Origin: Monomorium pharaonis
Lineage: Eukaryota > Arthropoda > Insecta > Hymenoptera > Formicidae
Direction: 5' to 3'
DNA length: 64,000 nucleotides
NCBI RefSeq assembly: GCF_013373865.1
Contig: NC_050472.1
Location: 5,699,276 to 5,763,275 of the forward strand
Position numbers and translations under genes: made by a program. Position 1 is the stretch's first letter. Every line of letters begins with the position of its first letter. The notes under the pieces are model-generated. The model made no database searches. It saw only the letters and a list, made by a program, of their open reading frames with translations, and had not been told where the DNA came from. Positions 34,464 through 46,500 of this stretch are shown piece after piece.

Positions 34464-36189
34464 GTTCTCCTCTCGATGGACGATCGCGCGGATATGCGCA
34501 TACCTGATCGCCCTAAGGTACCTGAGGTACAAGCGGCAGTAACCTGCCGCGCGTCAAGCAGCTGCGCCACGCAATCGGCTGGCGCACTTGAGGCGGGATC
34601 GTTACTCGTCATTACAGAGTTACACGCTCGAATGGCCGACGTTACAAATTACAGAGACGGCCAACCTACTCCTTCTCCATTTCGTCCCGATTCTCTCTCC
34701 CTCTCTCTCTCTCTCTCTCTTTTCTCTCTCGTCAACTGCCTAACTGCCGTTTGTGGATAAGCGACGACGACCACCGACTGTCTCTTCTACGTTCCTGGTG
34801 GAATCGCGGGAGCATTGTTATCAGGATTATCCACATCCGCGGCGACTTGCCAAATTAACCAGAACGCCACTCTCGTGACGCTCGACGGCCCCTCGAGCTC
34901 GCTCGTTTCGCGCTGCGAGGATAATCCCCCGCCGCGTTGTAAGGGACTGTAATACGTCGGATTGACGTTCCGCGTTGCGATACACTGTTCCACTGAAGCT
35001 CTTTGTGGAACGTAGAATGGCGGTAATTGCGATAACGATGCAGCAAATATAACATGCGACATTACGCGGTTGTTTCTTAATGCGTCTGTGACGTGTATTA
35101 ATTTAATATGTTCGACATTATTGATTATGGGTTTATTGACAAAAGCTACCACAGTGCAACAATTATATTTACCAAAAGCAAATGCATTCGACCTTTGGCT
35201 TTGCCAATACATTTGCAAAAACTGCAAAAAAAAACAGAAAAATAATTTTATCGAAAAAAAATATTGTTAAAAAATATTTGAAAGTTTTTTTAACATTACG
35301 TACACAGAAGGAAACAATTTGATCAAAGATATCGGAAATTTCTGAAAAAAAAGAATAAAATGCAAAAAGACTCTCTTATGCATCCAAGGATTAAGTTAGT
35401 TGTTTATTGATCAATGGGACTATATCTTAACTTTAATTGCAATGCGACCTCGTCGCTTACCATGAGATTACTTAGGCAAAACTTTGCGTGCCATTAACGC
35501 CCGATAACGATCTCTCTACAGGACTCTACAAACCCCGATTACATGTATCTCGCTACAATTCTCCAGGGTATATATTAAACTGCTTTATATCATAGGTGTA
35601 ATGTAGATTATGGCTAAAGTAATGACATACGGTAAATAATACGATTACTTCTTGTGATAACATATTACATTAACTAAAGTGATTTTCTAGTTCTTTTACG
35701 TCTGTTTATATCAATGGAACATTATTAAGTTAGGTACATTATACTTTTACTTAATTTTAATTTAATATTTAATTGTATGTTTAAAGAAAAATGTATATGC
35801 ATATAATTTTAAATATAAAAAATTTGCGAAAAATTGCTTTTCCTCTCCTGTCTTTTTATATCCAAAATTTTATCAAAAACTTTATTAAAATTGTCTTTCG
35901 ATCCTTTTAATACACTGTCATTTAATTTTTACTCTCTTCCTAAAATTATCATTTTTAATACGCAATAAATATGCTGATTTCGCCGAATACTATTCGAGTA
36001 TAATAATTACTCATCCTACGACAAGATGCACAAGATGCAGTTTGCACTCTTGTGCTTTAATACCAAACAAATTCCGAGCCTGCGATTATTTCCGAGAAAG
36101 ATCCTGAGACGGGAATGCGAGATAGAAGACGACAAGATAAAGGAAATGAGAGAAAGAGATAATAGATCAGATGCACACACACGCGCGCG

Positions 36190-36191
<2 letters not shown>
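32991..36191. other. Non-coding region with TC tracts
   Basis: CpG-rich to about 33420. Pyrimidine tracts lie at 34430-34458, ending in (TATC)n, and at 34691-34730. A small hairpin, TTCTCTCTCTATA ... CTATACAGAGAGAA, lies at about 33735-33780. A 146-codon minus frame at 34787-35227 has no convincing domain or splice pairing. AT-rich from 35070 to 36020. Confidence 0.5.

Positions 36192-36263
<72 letters not shown>
36192..36263 (+). repeat. (TC)n microsatellite, about 36 units
   Basis: An uninterrupted TC tract, flanked by ACACACGCGCGCGC on the left and GTGTGTGT on the right. This is a compound purine/pyrimidine alternation. Confidence 0.95.
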
Positions 36264-36271
<8 letters not shown>

Positions 36272-36878
36272 CAAACATAGGACGTAGTTTCCACGGGAAT
36301 GCTTTCGCGTAACTTCATTCGACGAGCGACGTCCCGACGGATTCGCTGCTCGCACCGCCACCACCGCAAGCTTACCGGTCCGTGTCTAATTAGTAATTAC
36401 GATTCATGAGAGCGGCGAGCTCCGTTAATCCCGCGCCGCTCCTTGCCGGTGCTCGCCCGAAATATCGCGAAGGCAATCCTGTACGCGCGAAACGAGCTAT
36501 TAACGGGCGACAGGATTAATTCGCAGGATTAATAATACGAATAATCGCGCTCGTCGCCGATCATTTCTCGGCTTTAACGAACGGGCACGGAAGACGATCT
36601 TGTTCCCCAGGGGGAAATTACTTCGATCTGGTTTACCCCGCTCGTTTAATCCTGCTTTGTAATATTAAAAAGGAAGAGCTTTTAATTTCCACCAAATAAT
36701 AATGAGGAATAATTTTTTATATGTTTCCCGGATAACTAAAGCGCAATTATAAATTCCATGTTTAAGCAAGAGGGATTTAATATCCCGTGATATGTAAATG
36801 TATTTATTGCACGACTAGTGTACTATGCAAATAAAAAGCTGGTATGTTGGTTTTGCATATGTTTGCTCTCTGTTACGG
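36264..36878. other. Non-coding, CpG-rich then AT-rich
   Basis: No feature supported. Confidence 0.5.
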
Positions 36879-36960
36879 CAGTGGTTTCCAAACAATGGGG
36901 ATGTTCCCCTTTGTAGGGGTGAATAAACGAAACTGTGATAGGGGAAGCTGCTTGTTTCTC
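36879..36960 (+). mobile_element. Terminal remnant resembling a hAT-type element
   Basis: CAGTGGTTTCCAAACAATGG strongly resembles the CAGTGGTTCCCAAAC-type terminus of many animal hAT elements. It is followed by the GGGG/CCCC-rich subterminal stretch often seen in them. I found no matching opposite end (GTTTGG..CCACTG) downstream, so it is probably a solo or decayed end. Confidence 0.4.
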
Positions 36961-37789
36961 ACGGGAAAAGAGAAATACTAAAATCATCAAAATCCTTCGC
37001 TTTCGTGTTATAAGCGACGTGATGTATTTACATCAAAGTTTAATGAAATAATAAAAAATAATTTGTCTATATAAATTATAAAGAGAAAAAGAAAACTCGT
37101 TTAGTAATATTTTTACAAAATAAAATTTGCAAAAAATGTGTTAATTAAAAAAGCGTGAAATTCTTTAAACTGAGCCCTTTATAAAACGGATTTACGGACA
37201 ATCGAGATGTCCAGCAACTTGTAGTCGAGCGACGAATATGCCGCAATGTATTTTAACGCTTTCTAATGCAGTATAATGGCTCACGTTGTAAAATAAACAC
37301 AGTAAATTTATACAACAGCCACATACCACCCACTAAACTATTCCTTGAGACTTGACTAAGAGATTTCAGTGTTGCAACTAACACTTGTCTACACACAAAT
37401 CTTTAGTCTTGCTTTATTATCTCGCGATCCGTCGTAACTTACTAACTTACTTCATACAACAACGCTCTTAATGGACACAACATATAGCGTTCTTTGTTGT
37501 TTTTTTTTTTACAAATTTATTTCTATCTTGCGCTTTCAAATAAATAATAGTAAATACATAGAGCTCTAAGCAATAATTGTTACATTAGGTAACAATAGTT
37601 ACATTACAACATAATAGAATTAAAGAAAAAGACTGGCACGTCAGGTCTATCGATAATTATATCTCGATAAAAATCGAGAAAAGTAAATTTACATAGCGAG
37701 ATAATCTCTTAATTTGTAATTTCAAAAAAACCATTATTACAACTAATTGACTGAGGCAGAAGGTTCAAAGCCAAAGGTCGAGGGCTCAG

Positions 37790-37792
<3 letters not shown>
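36961..37792. other. AT-rich non-coding stretch
   Basis: A/T-rich sequence with a T run near 37501-37511. No frame of interest. Confidence 0.5.

Positions 37793-37832
<40 letters not shown>
37793..37832. repeat. (GA)n microsatellite
   Basis: About 20 GA units. Confidence 0.95.
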
Positions 37833-37834
<2 letters not shown>

Positions 37835-39402
37835 TATGATATGGTGGAGATCGATTTCCTCCGCACACGACATTCCCTTGGCGTGCCTCTTGACAATCCT
37901 GATCAAAGGGCCACCACACCACCACACACATCTCGACGGTCCATATGCGACATATGCAGGCCGCGAACGCGAATTCGATCTCTCGATGGGCCGCAGCTGC
38001 GGCTGTCTTCAAAGCACAGAGCCGCGCCATAAAATTGTAATACGGTCGATTAACGCGCCGGTCTCGACGAGGAAAACATCAGACACGGTCGATCGCGCGA
38101 AAATCCGACGACCGTATGGAAAGAACGTTTCCATTAACAAGCAATTAAGAGTTTCATTACGATTTTAAATTTCATTTGATCGTTGGTTCCACTCTGTCGT
38201 GCACCGTGCTTAATCTTCCGCTTTGCAAAAAGTTATTCCGGGTTTAAAAGGATTTATCAATCATTTTAAATTACATAATACAATAAATTAATATTAATAT
38301 AATAAATAATATAATTAAATATTTGCATCTAGCTAAAAGAATTTACATATTAGCAGCGTAAAATAAAGGTACGAATAAAGTCAATATCTCTTAAAAATAT
38401 GAGCGTGATGTGAAATGAACGAATTAATTTTAATACGATATGGAAATTAATTGCATTAATTTATATAATTACAAAAGTCTAAAAATTAATCTGTTTAAAA
38501 GGTGCTGTAAGATCCGGGCAGTACTATCGTAGGAGCGATAGGCAAACATCCGGAAATGCGTCTGGATATTGCATATGGAAATCAGTTTGAGATGCGGCTC
38601 AGCCGGTAGAAGCACTTTTCTCTTACAGACGAGCGGAGCAGCAGCTTTACGACACGACTTCCCGACTGATACGCGACGAAAATCTCCCTGGAACGGACGC
38701 GGTCGTAAATTAAGGCAAACGACAGACGATCACATAGTGGAAAGCTGCTTTCGATAAAAGTATTTATTTTAATTAAGGTCGGCCGTGCCCCTCCCTGTCG
38801 CCGATGCTTTCAGGCGTGTCGATCTAGGTCCAGCGTTGTTATCACACGTTATGTCAGTGCCTTGCGCAACGTACTTAGCTCGTGAAATACTATCGTCCCT
38901 CGTGTGTCTCGAGAATTAATGGCGCGCGCGCTCAACTGGCGCGCAGAACTGGCGCCGCGTTAAGACGACGCCGCGCGATAGGAGAGAGAGTACGAGAAGT
39001 ACCCAGTATCGGCAATTTGATCGAGCGAGATTGAGCACGCCGGTTTTTTTTACGACGCGGTACCCCTAGATAATTTTTATCCCGGTCGATTCCGCGCGCG
39101 AAAGCATCGTAAACCCGGAGGAGGCCAGGCACACACTATAAACGCGCGTAGCCGCGGCGCCGCGGCTCCCAAGTGCAACCCATCAAATTTCATGTGCAAT
39201 ATTTAAGGAACGTGTCATCGGGCCGACTGGAGATCAACCGCGGGACAATCCGCGGACGATCGATAAAACGATAAAACGACGAGACTCGTTATTTTCCGGA
39301 GTGCAAAGTTAGACGTGTGTAAATCACCTACGGAATAAAGCGGCACTCTCGTAGATGCGTTTTGGTCCATTATTGAAAATCAATTTAGCAAGTTTCGAAC
39401 GT
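37833..39402. other. Non-coding region
   Basis: CpG-rich patches lie at 37850-38140 and 38900-39330, and AT-rich DNA at 38250-38500. Overlapping frames on both strands carry no domain. Confidence 0.5.
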
Positions 39403-39414
39403 GGGGGGGGGGGG
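39403..39414 (+). repeat. 12-base G homopolymer
   Basis: A run of 12 G, about 60 bp before a MITE. Confidence 0.9.
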
Positions 39415-39475
39415 TCGTAATTTCTACGTCGTTATCGCTGAAAAATTCGTATTGGGCAATGCGACATCCAAATTG

Positions 39476-39706
39476 TACACGGAGAGAATTTCTCTCTTAA
39501 AATTTACTCTCAAAATCTGATAATTGAGGGATAACGTATGGTATACTTTTTAGTAAAATTTACTATACTTTTGGTAAATTGTACTAAAAGCATAGTAAAT
39601 TTCACTATACTTTTAGTAAATTTTATCAAAAAGTATAGTAAAATTCCTCGAGGTCACAATTATCAGATTTTGAGGGTAAATTTTGAGAGAAAATTCTCTC
39701 CGTGTA
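39476..39706. mobile_element. Palindromic MITE, CACGGAGAG family, copy 2
   Basis: TACACGGAGAGAATTTCTCT at the left is matched by its complement at the right, over about 45 bp with few mismatches. TA lies at both edges. The interior holds repeated short palindromes such as TTTAGTAAAATTTACTATAC in both orientations. At 231 bp it is half the length of the relative at 11121, with which it shares both ends and the TTTACTATACTTTTAG words. Confidence 0.87.
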
Positions 39707-40533
39707 ATGTTAGAAAACAATATATGAATCAGCTTTAATTATATATTGTAAAAAATCCATACTTAATTATATATTTTTCTCTTGCTTCCTCCTGGCCTGC
39801 CTGTTATAATTATCGATAATCTTGGCAAAAAGCGCACGTATGCACGCATGTATGCGCTTCATTCACGCTCGCTTGCACGAGTTCGTCTCTTCTTTCTCTT
39901 AGCACCTCTTTACCTCACCTCACCTTTCCCCCCCCTCCCCTCCCCTCCTCTTTCCTCCTCTTCAACAGCTACCAGCATCGGCGGTTATTAGCGATGCGCG
40001 CGTGCAACGAACGATGCGCATCTGCCCGCAAGCTGGCGGCCGGCTGGCGTTAAGCGGAAAAGCAGGACGAGGATTTATGTCGTGTTCGCGGTCGGCGACG
40101 CCGATATAAACGACATCGCGCGTTTGCTAAACAGCTGCGGATTCCGGACGGTGTGGTCCGATCCTCTCCTCCTCGAGGTAACGCGGGGTCGATTTACGCG
40201 TCGCCGCGAAATTGCGTCGGCTCGCAGAAGTCGCGAACCACGGTAGCTACATGGCAGCTCGACGACGACGCCGCGCGGTGGCTGAGAAAAAGCGTTAATC
40301 GCGCCCGCGAGACGGCGGCGTGTAGCGCGCGCAAAAACGACGAACGGTCGTTCTCGTAATATGCAGAATTTGTGGCGACCGGGCAAGAAAGTAATAACTC
40401 CGATGCGGTTTCCGTGCACGAACCGCGCGACTCCATCGTATACCGGATTTCAAATGACTCGAAAGCGAATAAGCTCTCTTTAGCTAAACGCGGCTTTCTC
40501 TCGCTCGTCAGCGCGAGATCGATATGCACAAGT
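39707..40533. other. Non-coding, CpG-rich
   Basis: A pyrimidine-rich stretch lies at 39880-39960, and CpG-dense DNA at 39990-40450 with frames on both strands. No feature supported. Confidence 0.5.
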
Positions 40534-40908
40534 GTTGGTACGAAAAACAATTAAATTGTCCGTGCATAAAGAGAACGATTTCATTGAAAACATTTTATTT
40601 TTATCGACGGGAAAAAGATTGTTTCATTGAATCAAAATTATTGCAGTTATTTAATAAATAATCAAACAATCGTATTCGTAAAATAATCGTAAAAGATTTC
40701 TTTAGATTTAATAAAATTTATTAAAAACAAAGAAATATATGCTTTAGAACGAAATTATTTGTTTAAAGAAACAAAATACGATTATTTGATTTATTAACTG
40801 TAGTAATTTTGATTCAGTGAAACAATCTTTTTTCAGTCGATAAAAATAAAGCGTTTTCAATGAAATTGTTCTCCCTGTGTACGGACAACTAAATTGTTTC
40901 GTACCAAC
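40534..40908. mobile_element. Long-hairpin MITE, 375 bp
   Basis: GTTGGTACGAAAAACAATTA at the left pairs with the complement of the right end, TTGTTTCGTACCAAC. The arms continue for about 145 bp (GAACGATTTCATTGAAAAC, TTTATTTTTATCGAC, ATTGTTTCATTGAATCAAAA) with scattered mismatches. A loop of about 85 bp contains a second inverted-repeat partner (see 40694-41041). No coding frame. Confidence 0.83.
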
Positions 40909-41041
40909 TTTAAAATATTTATAATAAAACTTTTTTGAAATTTCTTTAACAACAAATAACAGTTTAAAAATCACTTTTGTTCAATTATTCCAAAGCATGT
41001 ATTTCTTTGCTTTAATAAATTTTATTAAATCTAAAGAAACC
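40694..41041. repeat. Overlapping inverted repeat, 55-bp arms
   Basis: TTTCTTTAGATTTAATAAAA and following bases at 40697-40749 recur inverted at 40987-41041, sharing the AGAAATA(T/C)ATGCTTT phrase. One arm lies in the loop of the 375-bp hairpin and the other outside it, so two palindromes interlock. A nested insertion or a larger rearranged element would explain this. Confidence 0.7.
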
Positions 41042-41046
41042 TTTCC

Positions 41047-43289
41047 TTCTACATTATTAAAAAGATTTCATAAAAATTTTACTACAAATCTTTTCGTTGA
41101 AATGCACTAAGTTTAACGTATACTAAAAATAAATTATTTATCAAAGAAAACGATTGATGTGCACCAAGAGGTAGACAATCCTGAGCTCTGCGTCTGTCCA
41201 CGTCTGACTCTTCTACCTGAATTGGTTTTCAACGAAAATGTCATCTGCGATAACGATCAACAACGACGAAACAAGATGTCACATCGTTCGACCATTGTCC
41301 AGTCTGATATCAGCCAGGCACTGGTCATTATTTATTACCGGTCGCATTACAATGACGTTACGCGTTTGCGGCGCGATATTATCCCGCGATAAGGTCGATA
41401 GAAAGTGTATGGCGCCTATTATTCGCGCTGATCACTTGTTATTGATCACGGGCCTTGTGAACCGGGCGGAGGAGGCGCGGCAAGACTATCATAAAGCGAA
41501 TAATGGGGACTTTCCTTCACGGCTGGGAAAATCCCAACTTCTGAGAGAAGTTCTGCCAATTTTCTAACGCGACAATGGGGCGTCGTCGACACAGGTATCG
41601 TCGACCCGGCGGAAGAACAATGAGATACCTCATCGTTGTATTGCTCCTTCTCGTTTTCGAACTTAATTCGCGCTGCCTTTGTTCAACTGCGACCGGCTAG
41701 AAACATCTTCGTGTCGTATTTAAGAATTCCAACGTTTCGCCCCGTTACATTTTTGTCGCGCGTGACAAATTTTTCAGGCATGCTTTCATCGGCCGCAAGA
41801 TAAAGAAGTTGTCTAGAATCTTTTATTCCGCGGCTAATCAATACGCTTAAAAAATTTTCCGCACGACAGATGCAATAGCATCCTTATTTTTTTGAGAACG
41901 ACGCCCGCTGAATTTCAAACGACTCAATCGCACTAGAACAGTATTTGCCAGGAAAAAATCTATTTTCCAGAGTCACATTCGCGAGAATTACCGTACCTAA
42001 CGATGCGGCATTTACTCTCAATGGGGTTCATCGATTTCTATTTCGACATAATAATGTTGTCGGCATTATCATAGAATAAACGTGCGCTGTTTCCCCCTCT
42101 GCTTTTACGTCTATTCTCAATTGACGCGCATTGCGATCTATTTAGCGATAAAATGATCGAGAGCATCGTAAATCAGCCTTTATCGAGCCGATTCAAGTTC
42201 GAATTCAATAGCGATCTTAAACGGCACACGGATCATTAAACAATAACACAGTGCTCGATCACGCGTCAAGCAATAGTCCGAGCTTTCGCACTCGACGTGT
42301 CACTTTATGAGCCGTAGACACCGAATTGACGTGTAGTAAACAAAACACAATCAAACCGTCAACCAATTTCACGCCAAGCAACATTGCATCCGGGTAAAAC
42401 GGGGTTATATGTAGATACAAAATGATCCATGAAATTTTAATATATTATCTAACAATTTGAGATTACTATTCGATAAAATTATCACGGCAAAATAATTTTC
42501 GAATAAATAATTAACAAGTAAATAAATAAATAAAAACAAAAAAGGGACAGAGTTTCTCATCGTTATTAATTGATTACCAATATTGGAACTGTGTGTAATC
42601 GCTGAAAACAAAATCATATCCGTATTTTTATTCTAACGAAATAAAGTTCACCGGAAGTAAAATTATTTGTATGATTTTAGGCAGTAAAGATGAAATATCG
42701 ATCGTCGAGGCCTGCAGTTTGCGAAACGAATTATGTGATATTGTTAAAATCAATGTTAACGATCGGTATCGGCGATCATTTAGCTTTAACCAACCTCGAG
42801 CAAGGAGTCGACAGAAAAGAGGAGCTCCCCGATATCGGCACTCCTTTCGATGCGAGCGTGGAGAAAGGAGACCGAAACTCGTTTCGGGAGTGCCCTTAGG
42901 GCCTCATCCGGAATAATTGACCGGAGAAGGAAGACTCCCCTTCCTCTCCACGCTCTCCGTCTTCCCTTTCCTCCCCCCCCTCCTCCCTGCCACCTTCGTC
43001 ATCAATGGATAATTTGCTCTTTACTCCTCCGCCTGTACGGCTTATCCGCATCCATTTTGATGCAAAGCCCTTACCGCACGGTCCGATATCGCGCTCGATC
43101 ACTTCGACGACAGAAAAGAAAGACGATGACAGACAGGCTACCATGATCATACATTTACGAGCGACTGTGAGGAGAGGAAGCGCCGTATCGGTCGAGCTAT
43201 TCTCTCTTATCTATACGCGAAGTCCAATGAAATTTGAAGGGTTCTGCGTGACAGTCATCCAACTTTTCAACAACTTGAATAAATTATTA
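41047..43289. other. Non-coding region
   Basis: This includes a 109-codon plus frame (41238-41567) and short frames near 42671-42916 with no domain or splice evidence. A C/T-rich patch lies near 42960-42990. Confidence 0.5.
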
Positions 43290-43556
43290 TTTTCTTCGAC
43301 AGAACATAATTTTCCAGTTTAATTTAATTTAACTTCTCGCGCGCGCATTTACGAATTAATTTATTATTGGTTCGCGTGACGGCTTGCAATATCATTCAAT
43401 CGAAAATTTCGTTATTTCTGCTTCTTTCGACAGAATATAATTTTCCAGTTTAAATTAATTTAACTTCTCGCATATTTATGAATTAATCCATTGGTTTCGC
43501 GTGACGGCTTGCAATATCACTCATTCGAAAATCTCGTCGTTATTTCTGCTTCTTTC
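43290..43556 (+). repeat. Two-copy tandem duplication, period 125-131 bp
   Basis: CGACAGAA(C/T)ATAATTTTCC occurs at 43297 and 43428 (step 131). CGTGACGGCTTGCAATATCA follows at 43375 and 43500 (step 125), and TTATTTCTGCTTCTTTC ends both units. The two copies differ by a few substitutions and a 6-bp length difference around GCGCGCGC. It is non-coding. Confidence 0.85.
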
Positions 43557-46500
43557 TAATTCGCTGATTAAAATTTGTTTTGAAATTTTACGACTCACGA
43601 TAAAGACGCAACGTGCGAAAAGAAATACGAACAGAGATTTCCCTTTTATATGGCGAAATATCGCACATTTTTATTTAAATTAAATTACGTTTATCCCTCT
43701 CTCCCCTTTCGAACTTTATGTTAACCGTAGATATCTCGGCGGATCATCCTCGCTATTTCAACGGAGAAGAAGGGCACTCGGTTTTTAGGGTGCGGCCCGC
43801 TATTCCGGAAAAGAGCATTCCGTTGTCCCCCTCCGGTACCATTTGGCCAAAATGGTCGTTGGAATGAGATTATCCAGTAATGGTGCGGGTGCCAAAGAAA
43901 GCTACGTATATGGAGTGGATCTCAAATCTGGGGCTTATCATATCCAAGCAGCTAAGTTGAAAACGAAGAGAAGTTCGGGGCCCAAATGCTTTTATCATTT
44001 AGTATTCTTTACATATATTATATGTGTAAAACAATTTTTTTTTTAAATTATTCACATAAAAAATATATATATGATTATAGTCTTAGAAACGTAGTAGCAG
44101 ATTAGAACAAGTTTTTCATTAAAAAACATATCCTTATGTAAACGAGACTGCTACAGCATATTTTTTTACAAAAATGAGAAATTGTTTTTCTGGAAATAAA
44201 CCGTTGGACTTTTTAAATAAATCAATATTTGATATTCTGTTTTATATTTTCTATCTACGATTTTATGTTTGGTTAACTCACGTGAAAAATTCCAAGTAAT
44301 CTTTTTTGAAAAAATAAATAATACGTTTTTCTTGAGTGTACTTTGAACTTATAGGATTTTTTGCATCAACGACGATTCTTATTCTCATTAATTTTTTTAT
44401 GGTAAAATGTATAGTTACTTCTTAAAATTAATTTTTTCGTAGCTTTAGAATGGACAATCTTTTAACACAAAACAATAGCGATAGTTGCCAGAAGTGTTTC
44501 AATAAGTATTAATCACGTAAAATCAAATTTTTGGCCAAGTTATAATATCAGTAAATACGCGACCGCGCAGGCAATCATTTTGCAGGCAGCATGTGCTATA
44601 TTAACAAGATCGCTAATTTCGTTCAAATTTACAAAAGCGATTTATTTCGATTATCTCAATTCCAGACGATCGAGACGACGGTCGATACCGAGTCGATATC
44701 CTGACGATGGCGGTCGTCCCCGAGATTGCAAATTGATCGTAAAATGTTCACACGCGTTCGGCAAACTATAAAAACAAACTATAAAAACAACAGTAAAGCG
44801 AGCAATCAAACAAGCAGTCGTGGAATCGCAATGTGCGTACGAATTCGCATTCGACGCGAATCAATTCGACAGTGTCGCGCGACACTAAAACGAACAACGC
44901 GAGGTATCTCGATCTGCATTCGGGTTCCTTCGGGGCTTTTGTAAGTGAGATTTTACGACGGCGCCTTTTCACGAGATCGAGTGAATAAGCGGCGTGAATT
45001 TATAGTTTCAATACATTTATAAATGCACTGAATGCGCGATTGTTGGCACGAAACATGCCGTAATGGAATCGATTTCTTCTTGTTATCCTCTAAAGAGAGA
45101 AAGAGATTTCTACTTGAAATGCAAATATCTGAATCTTACCTCGGAATTTTAATTCGAAACGAAATACAAAGATATTCGAGGTTGAATGCTAAAGTAAGAT
45201 TTCTGGAATATTAAGACGCGATTATATACAGAGAATTTCAAGATAATTGTAAAATATTGGAAAAATCATACCTGGCGGAGAGAAAGCAACAAAATGTTAA
45301 AAAAATCTTTATAAGCGGTTTATATATGGCGCATCATAACGCCGCAAAGGGCTTTAAAATTCTGAAGGCAGTTAAGCAACTTTCTCAGTTCGATCTTATC
45401 TTCTACTATTATATACCGATGCGCATACTGATTCGTGCACTTTCGTTCGATAATCGATAAGCAGTGCTGATTGCTGGCCACGAGTAAAGGAACAATTATC
45501 CTTTTCGACGCACTCCACAAAATTATAATTTCCAAAACCATAAAACCGGCACACTTTCGCAAAGGTGAGCGTGGCAACGCACAGGTGAGACACGCGATTA
45601 TCAAGAACGCACGATATAGTCGCAAGTGGCTAATTTAGGTACACAAACACATGAGGTACGGCATCGCGATTATTAAAGAGGGGCGGAGGAACAATATGTA
45701 ATTTGTACAATTACGATTTCAAGCTGCGAAACAATGAGAGACATCTGTTATTACTATCGCCAGAGAGCTAAATAAAACAAAAATAAAATAACGGAAATGG
45801 ATAAAAAAATAAATAAAAGGCCCAATATTCCCATTAATACTTTTAAAGCCTTTTAAAAGCAAGTAGAAAGAGGAACAGTTGGGACAAAATTTTATATGCG
45901 CCAGCTTTGAATGAAACACGATTAATCAAAGTAATCCAAGTTGCTAAAGGGCTTTGTCGAGTCGAGTGATGCTGAATGGAATGGAGAGAATGGACAGAGC
46001 TTAAAAGTTCGCAAATTTAGAAAAAGTGCAGATTAAACATAAGACATATAGTAAGAGCTATACAATAAATGAAAATATGTAATTCAATAGTTAATAATAT
46101 TTTTTCGATAGTTTGATTTCAATTATTCAAAAAAAATTTCAAAAAAAAAACTACTTAATATAAGTAAAATAAGCTTCATAAAGCAAGAAATGACTAATTA
46201 CCGCACAGTGCTCGAAATTGTTCAAGCAAACTCTACGTTTTAATTCTGATCGTCTTAAGACTCGAAGGCGGGACGATGTGTCGTGTCTTCAATCGACGAT
46301 CGGCATTAATTAACGATGATTTCGTGATGGTCAACACTTTCCTCTATGAGCTGCGCACATGTGTGCATTTTATTATTTATAAAATGCCGGGGCAAGACAA
46401 GTCTGATAGGCAATCAAAGGCGAGACGCGCGTGCAGCATTCCACGGCTGAGTCATCGCAATCGTACAAATCGTTCTGAAGATACTCGGATCGTGAAGCAC

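Noticed and set aside
34787..35227. 146-codon minus-strand frame, considered as an upstream exon of the minus-strand gene
   Set aside because: No credible acceptor/donor pair with the needed phase, and no domain.
43843..44046. 67-codon frame starting MAKMVVGMRLSS
   Set aside because: The first part looks protein-like, but there is no donor at its end and the frame runs into AT-rich DNA. Too weak to call.
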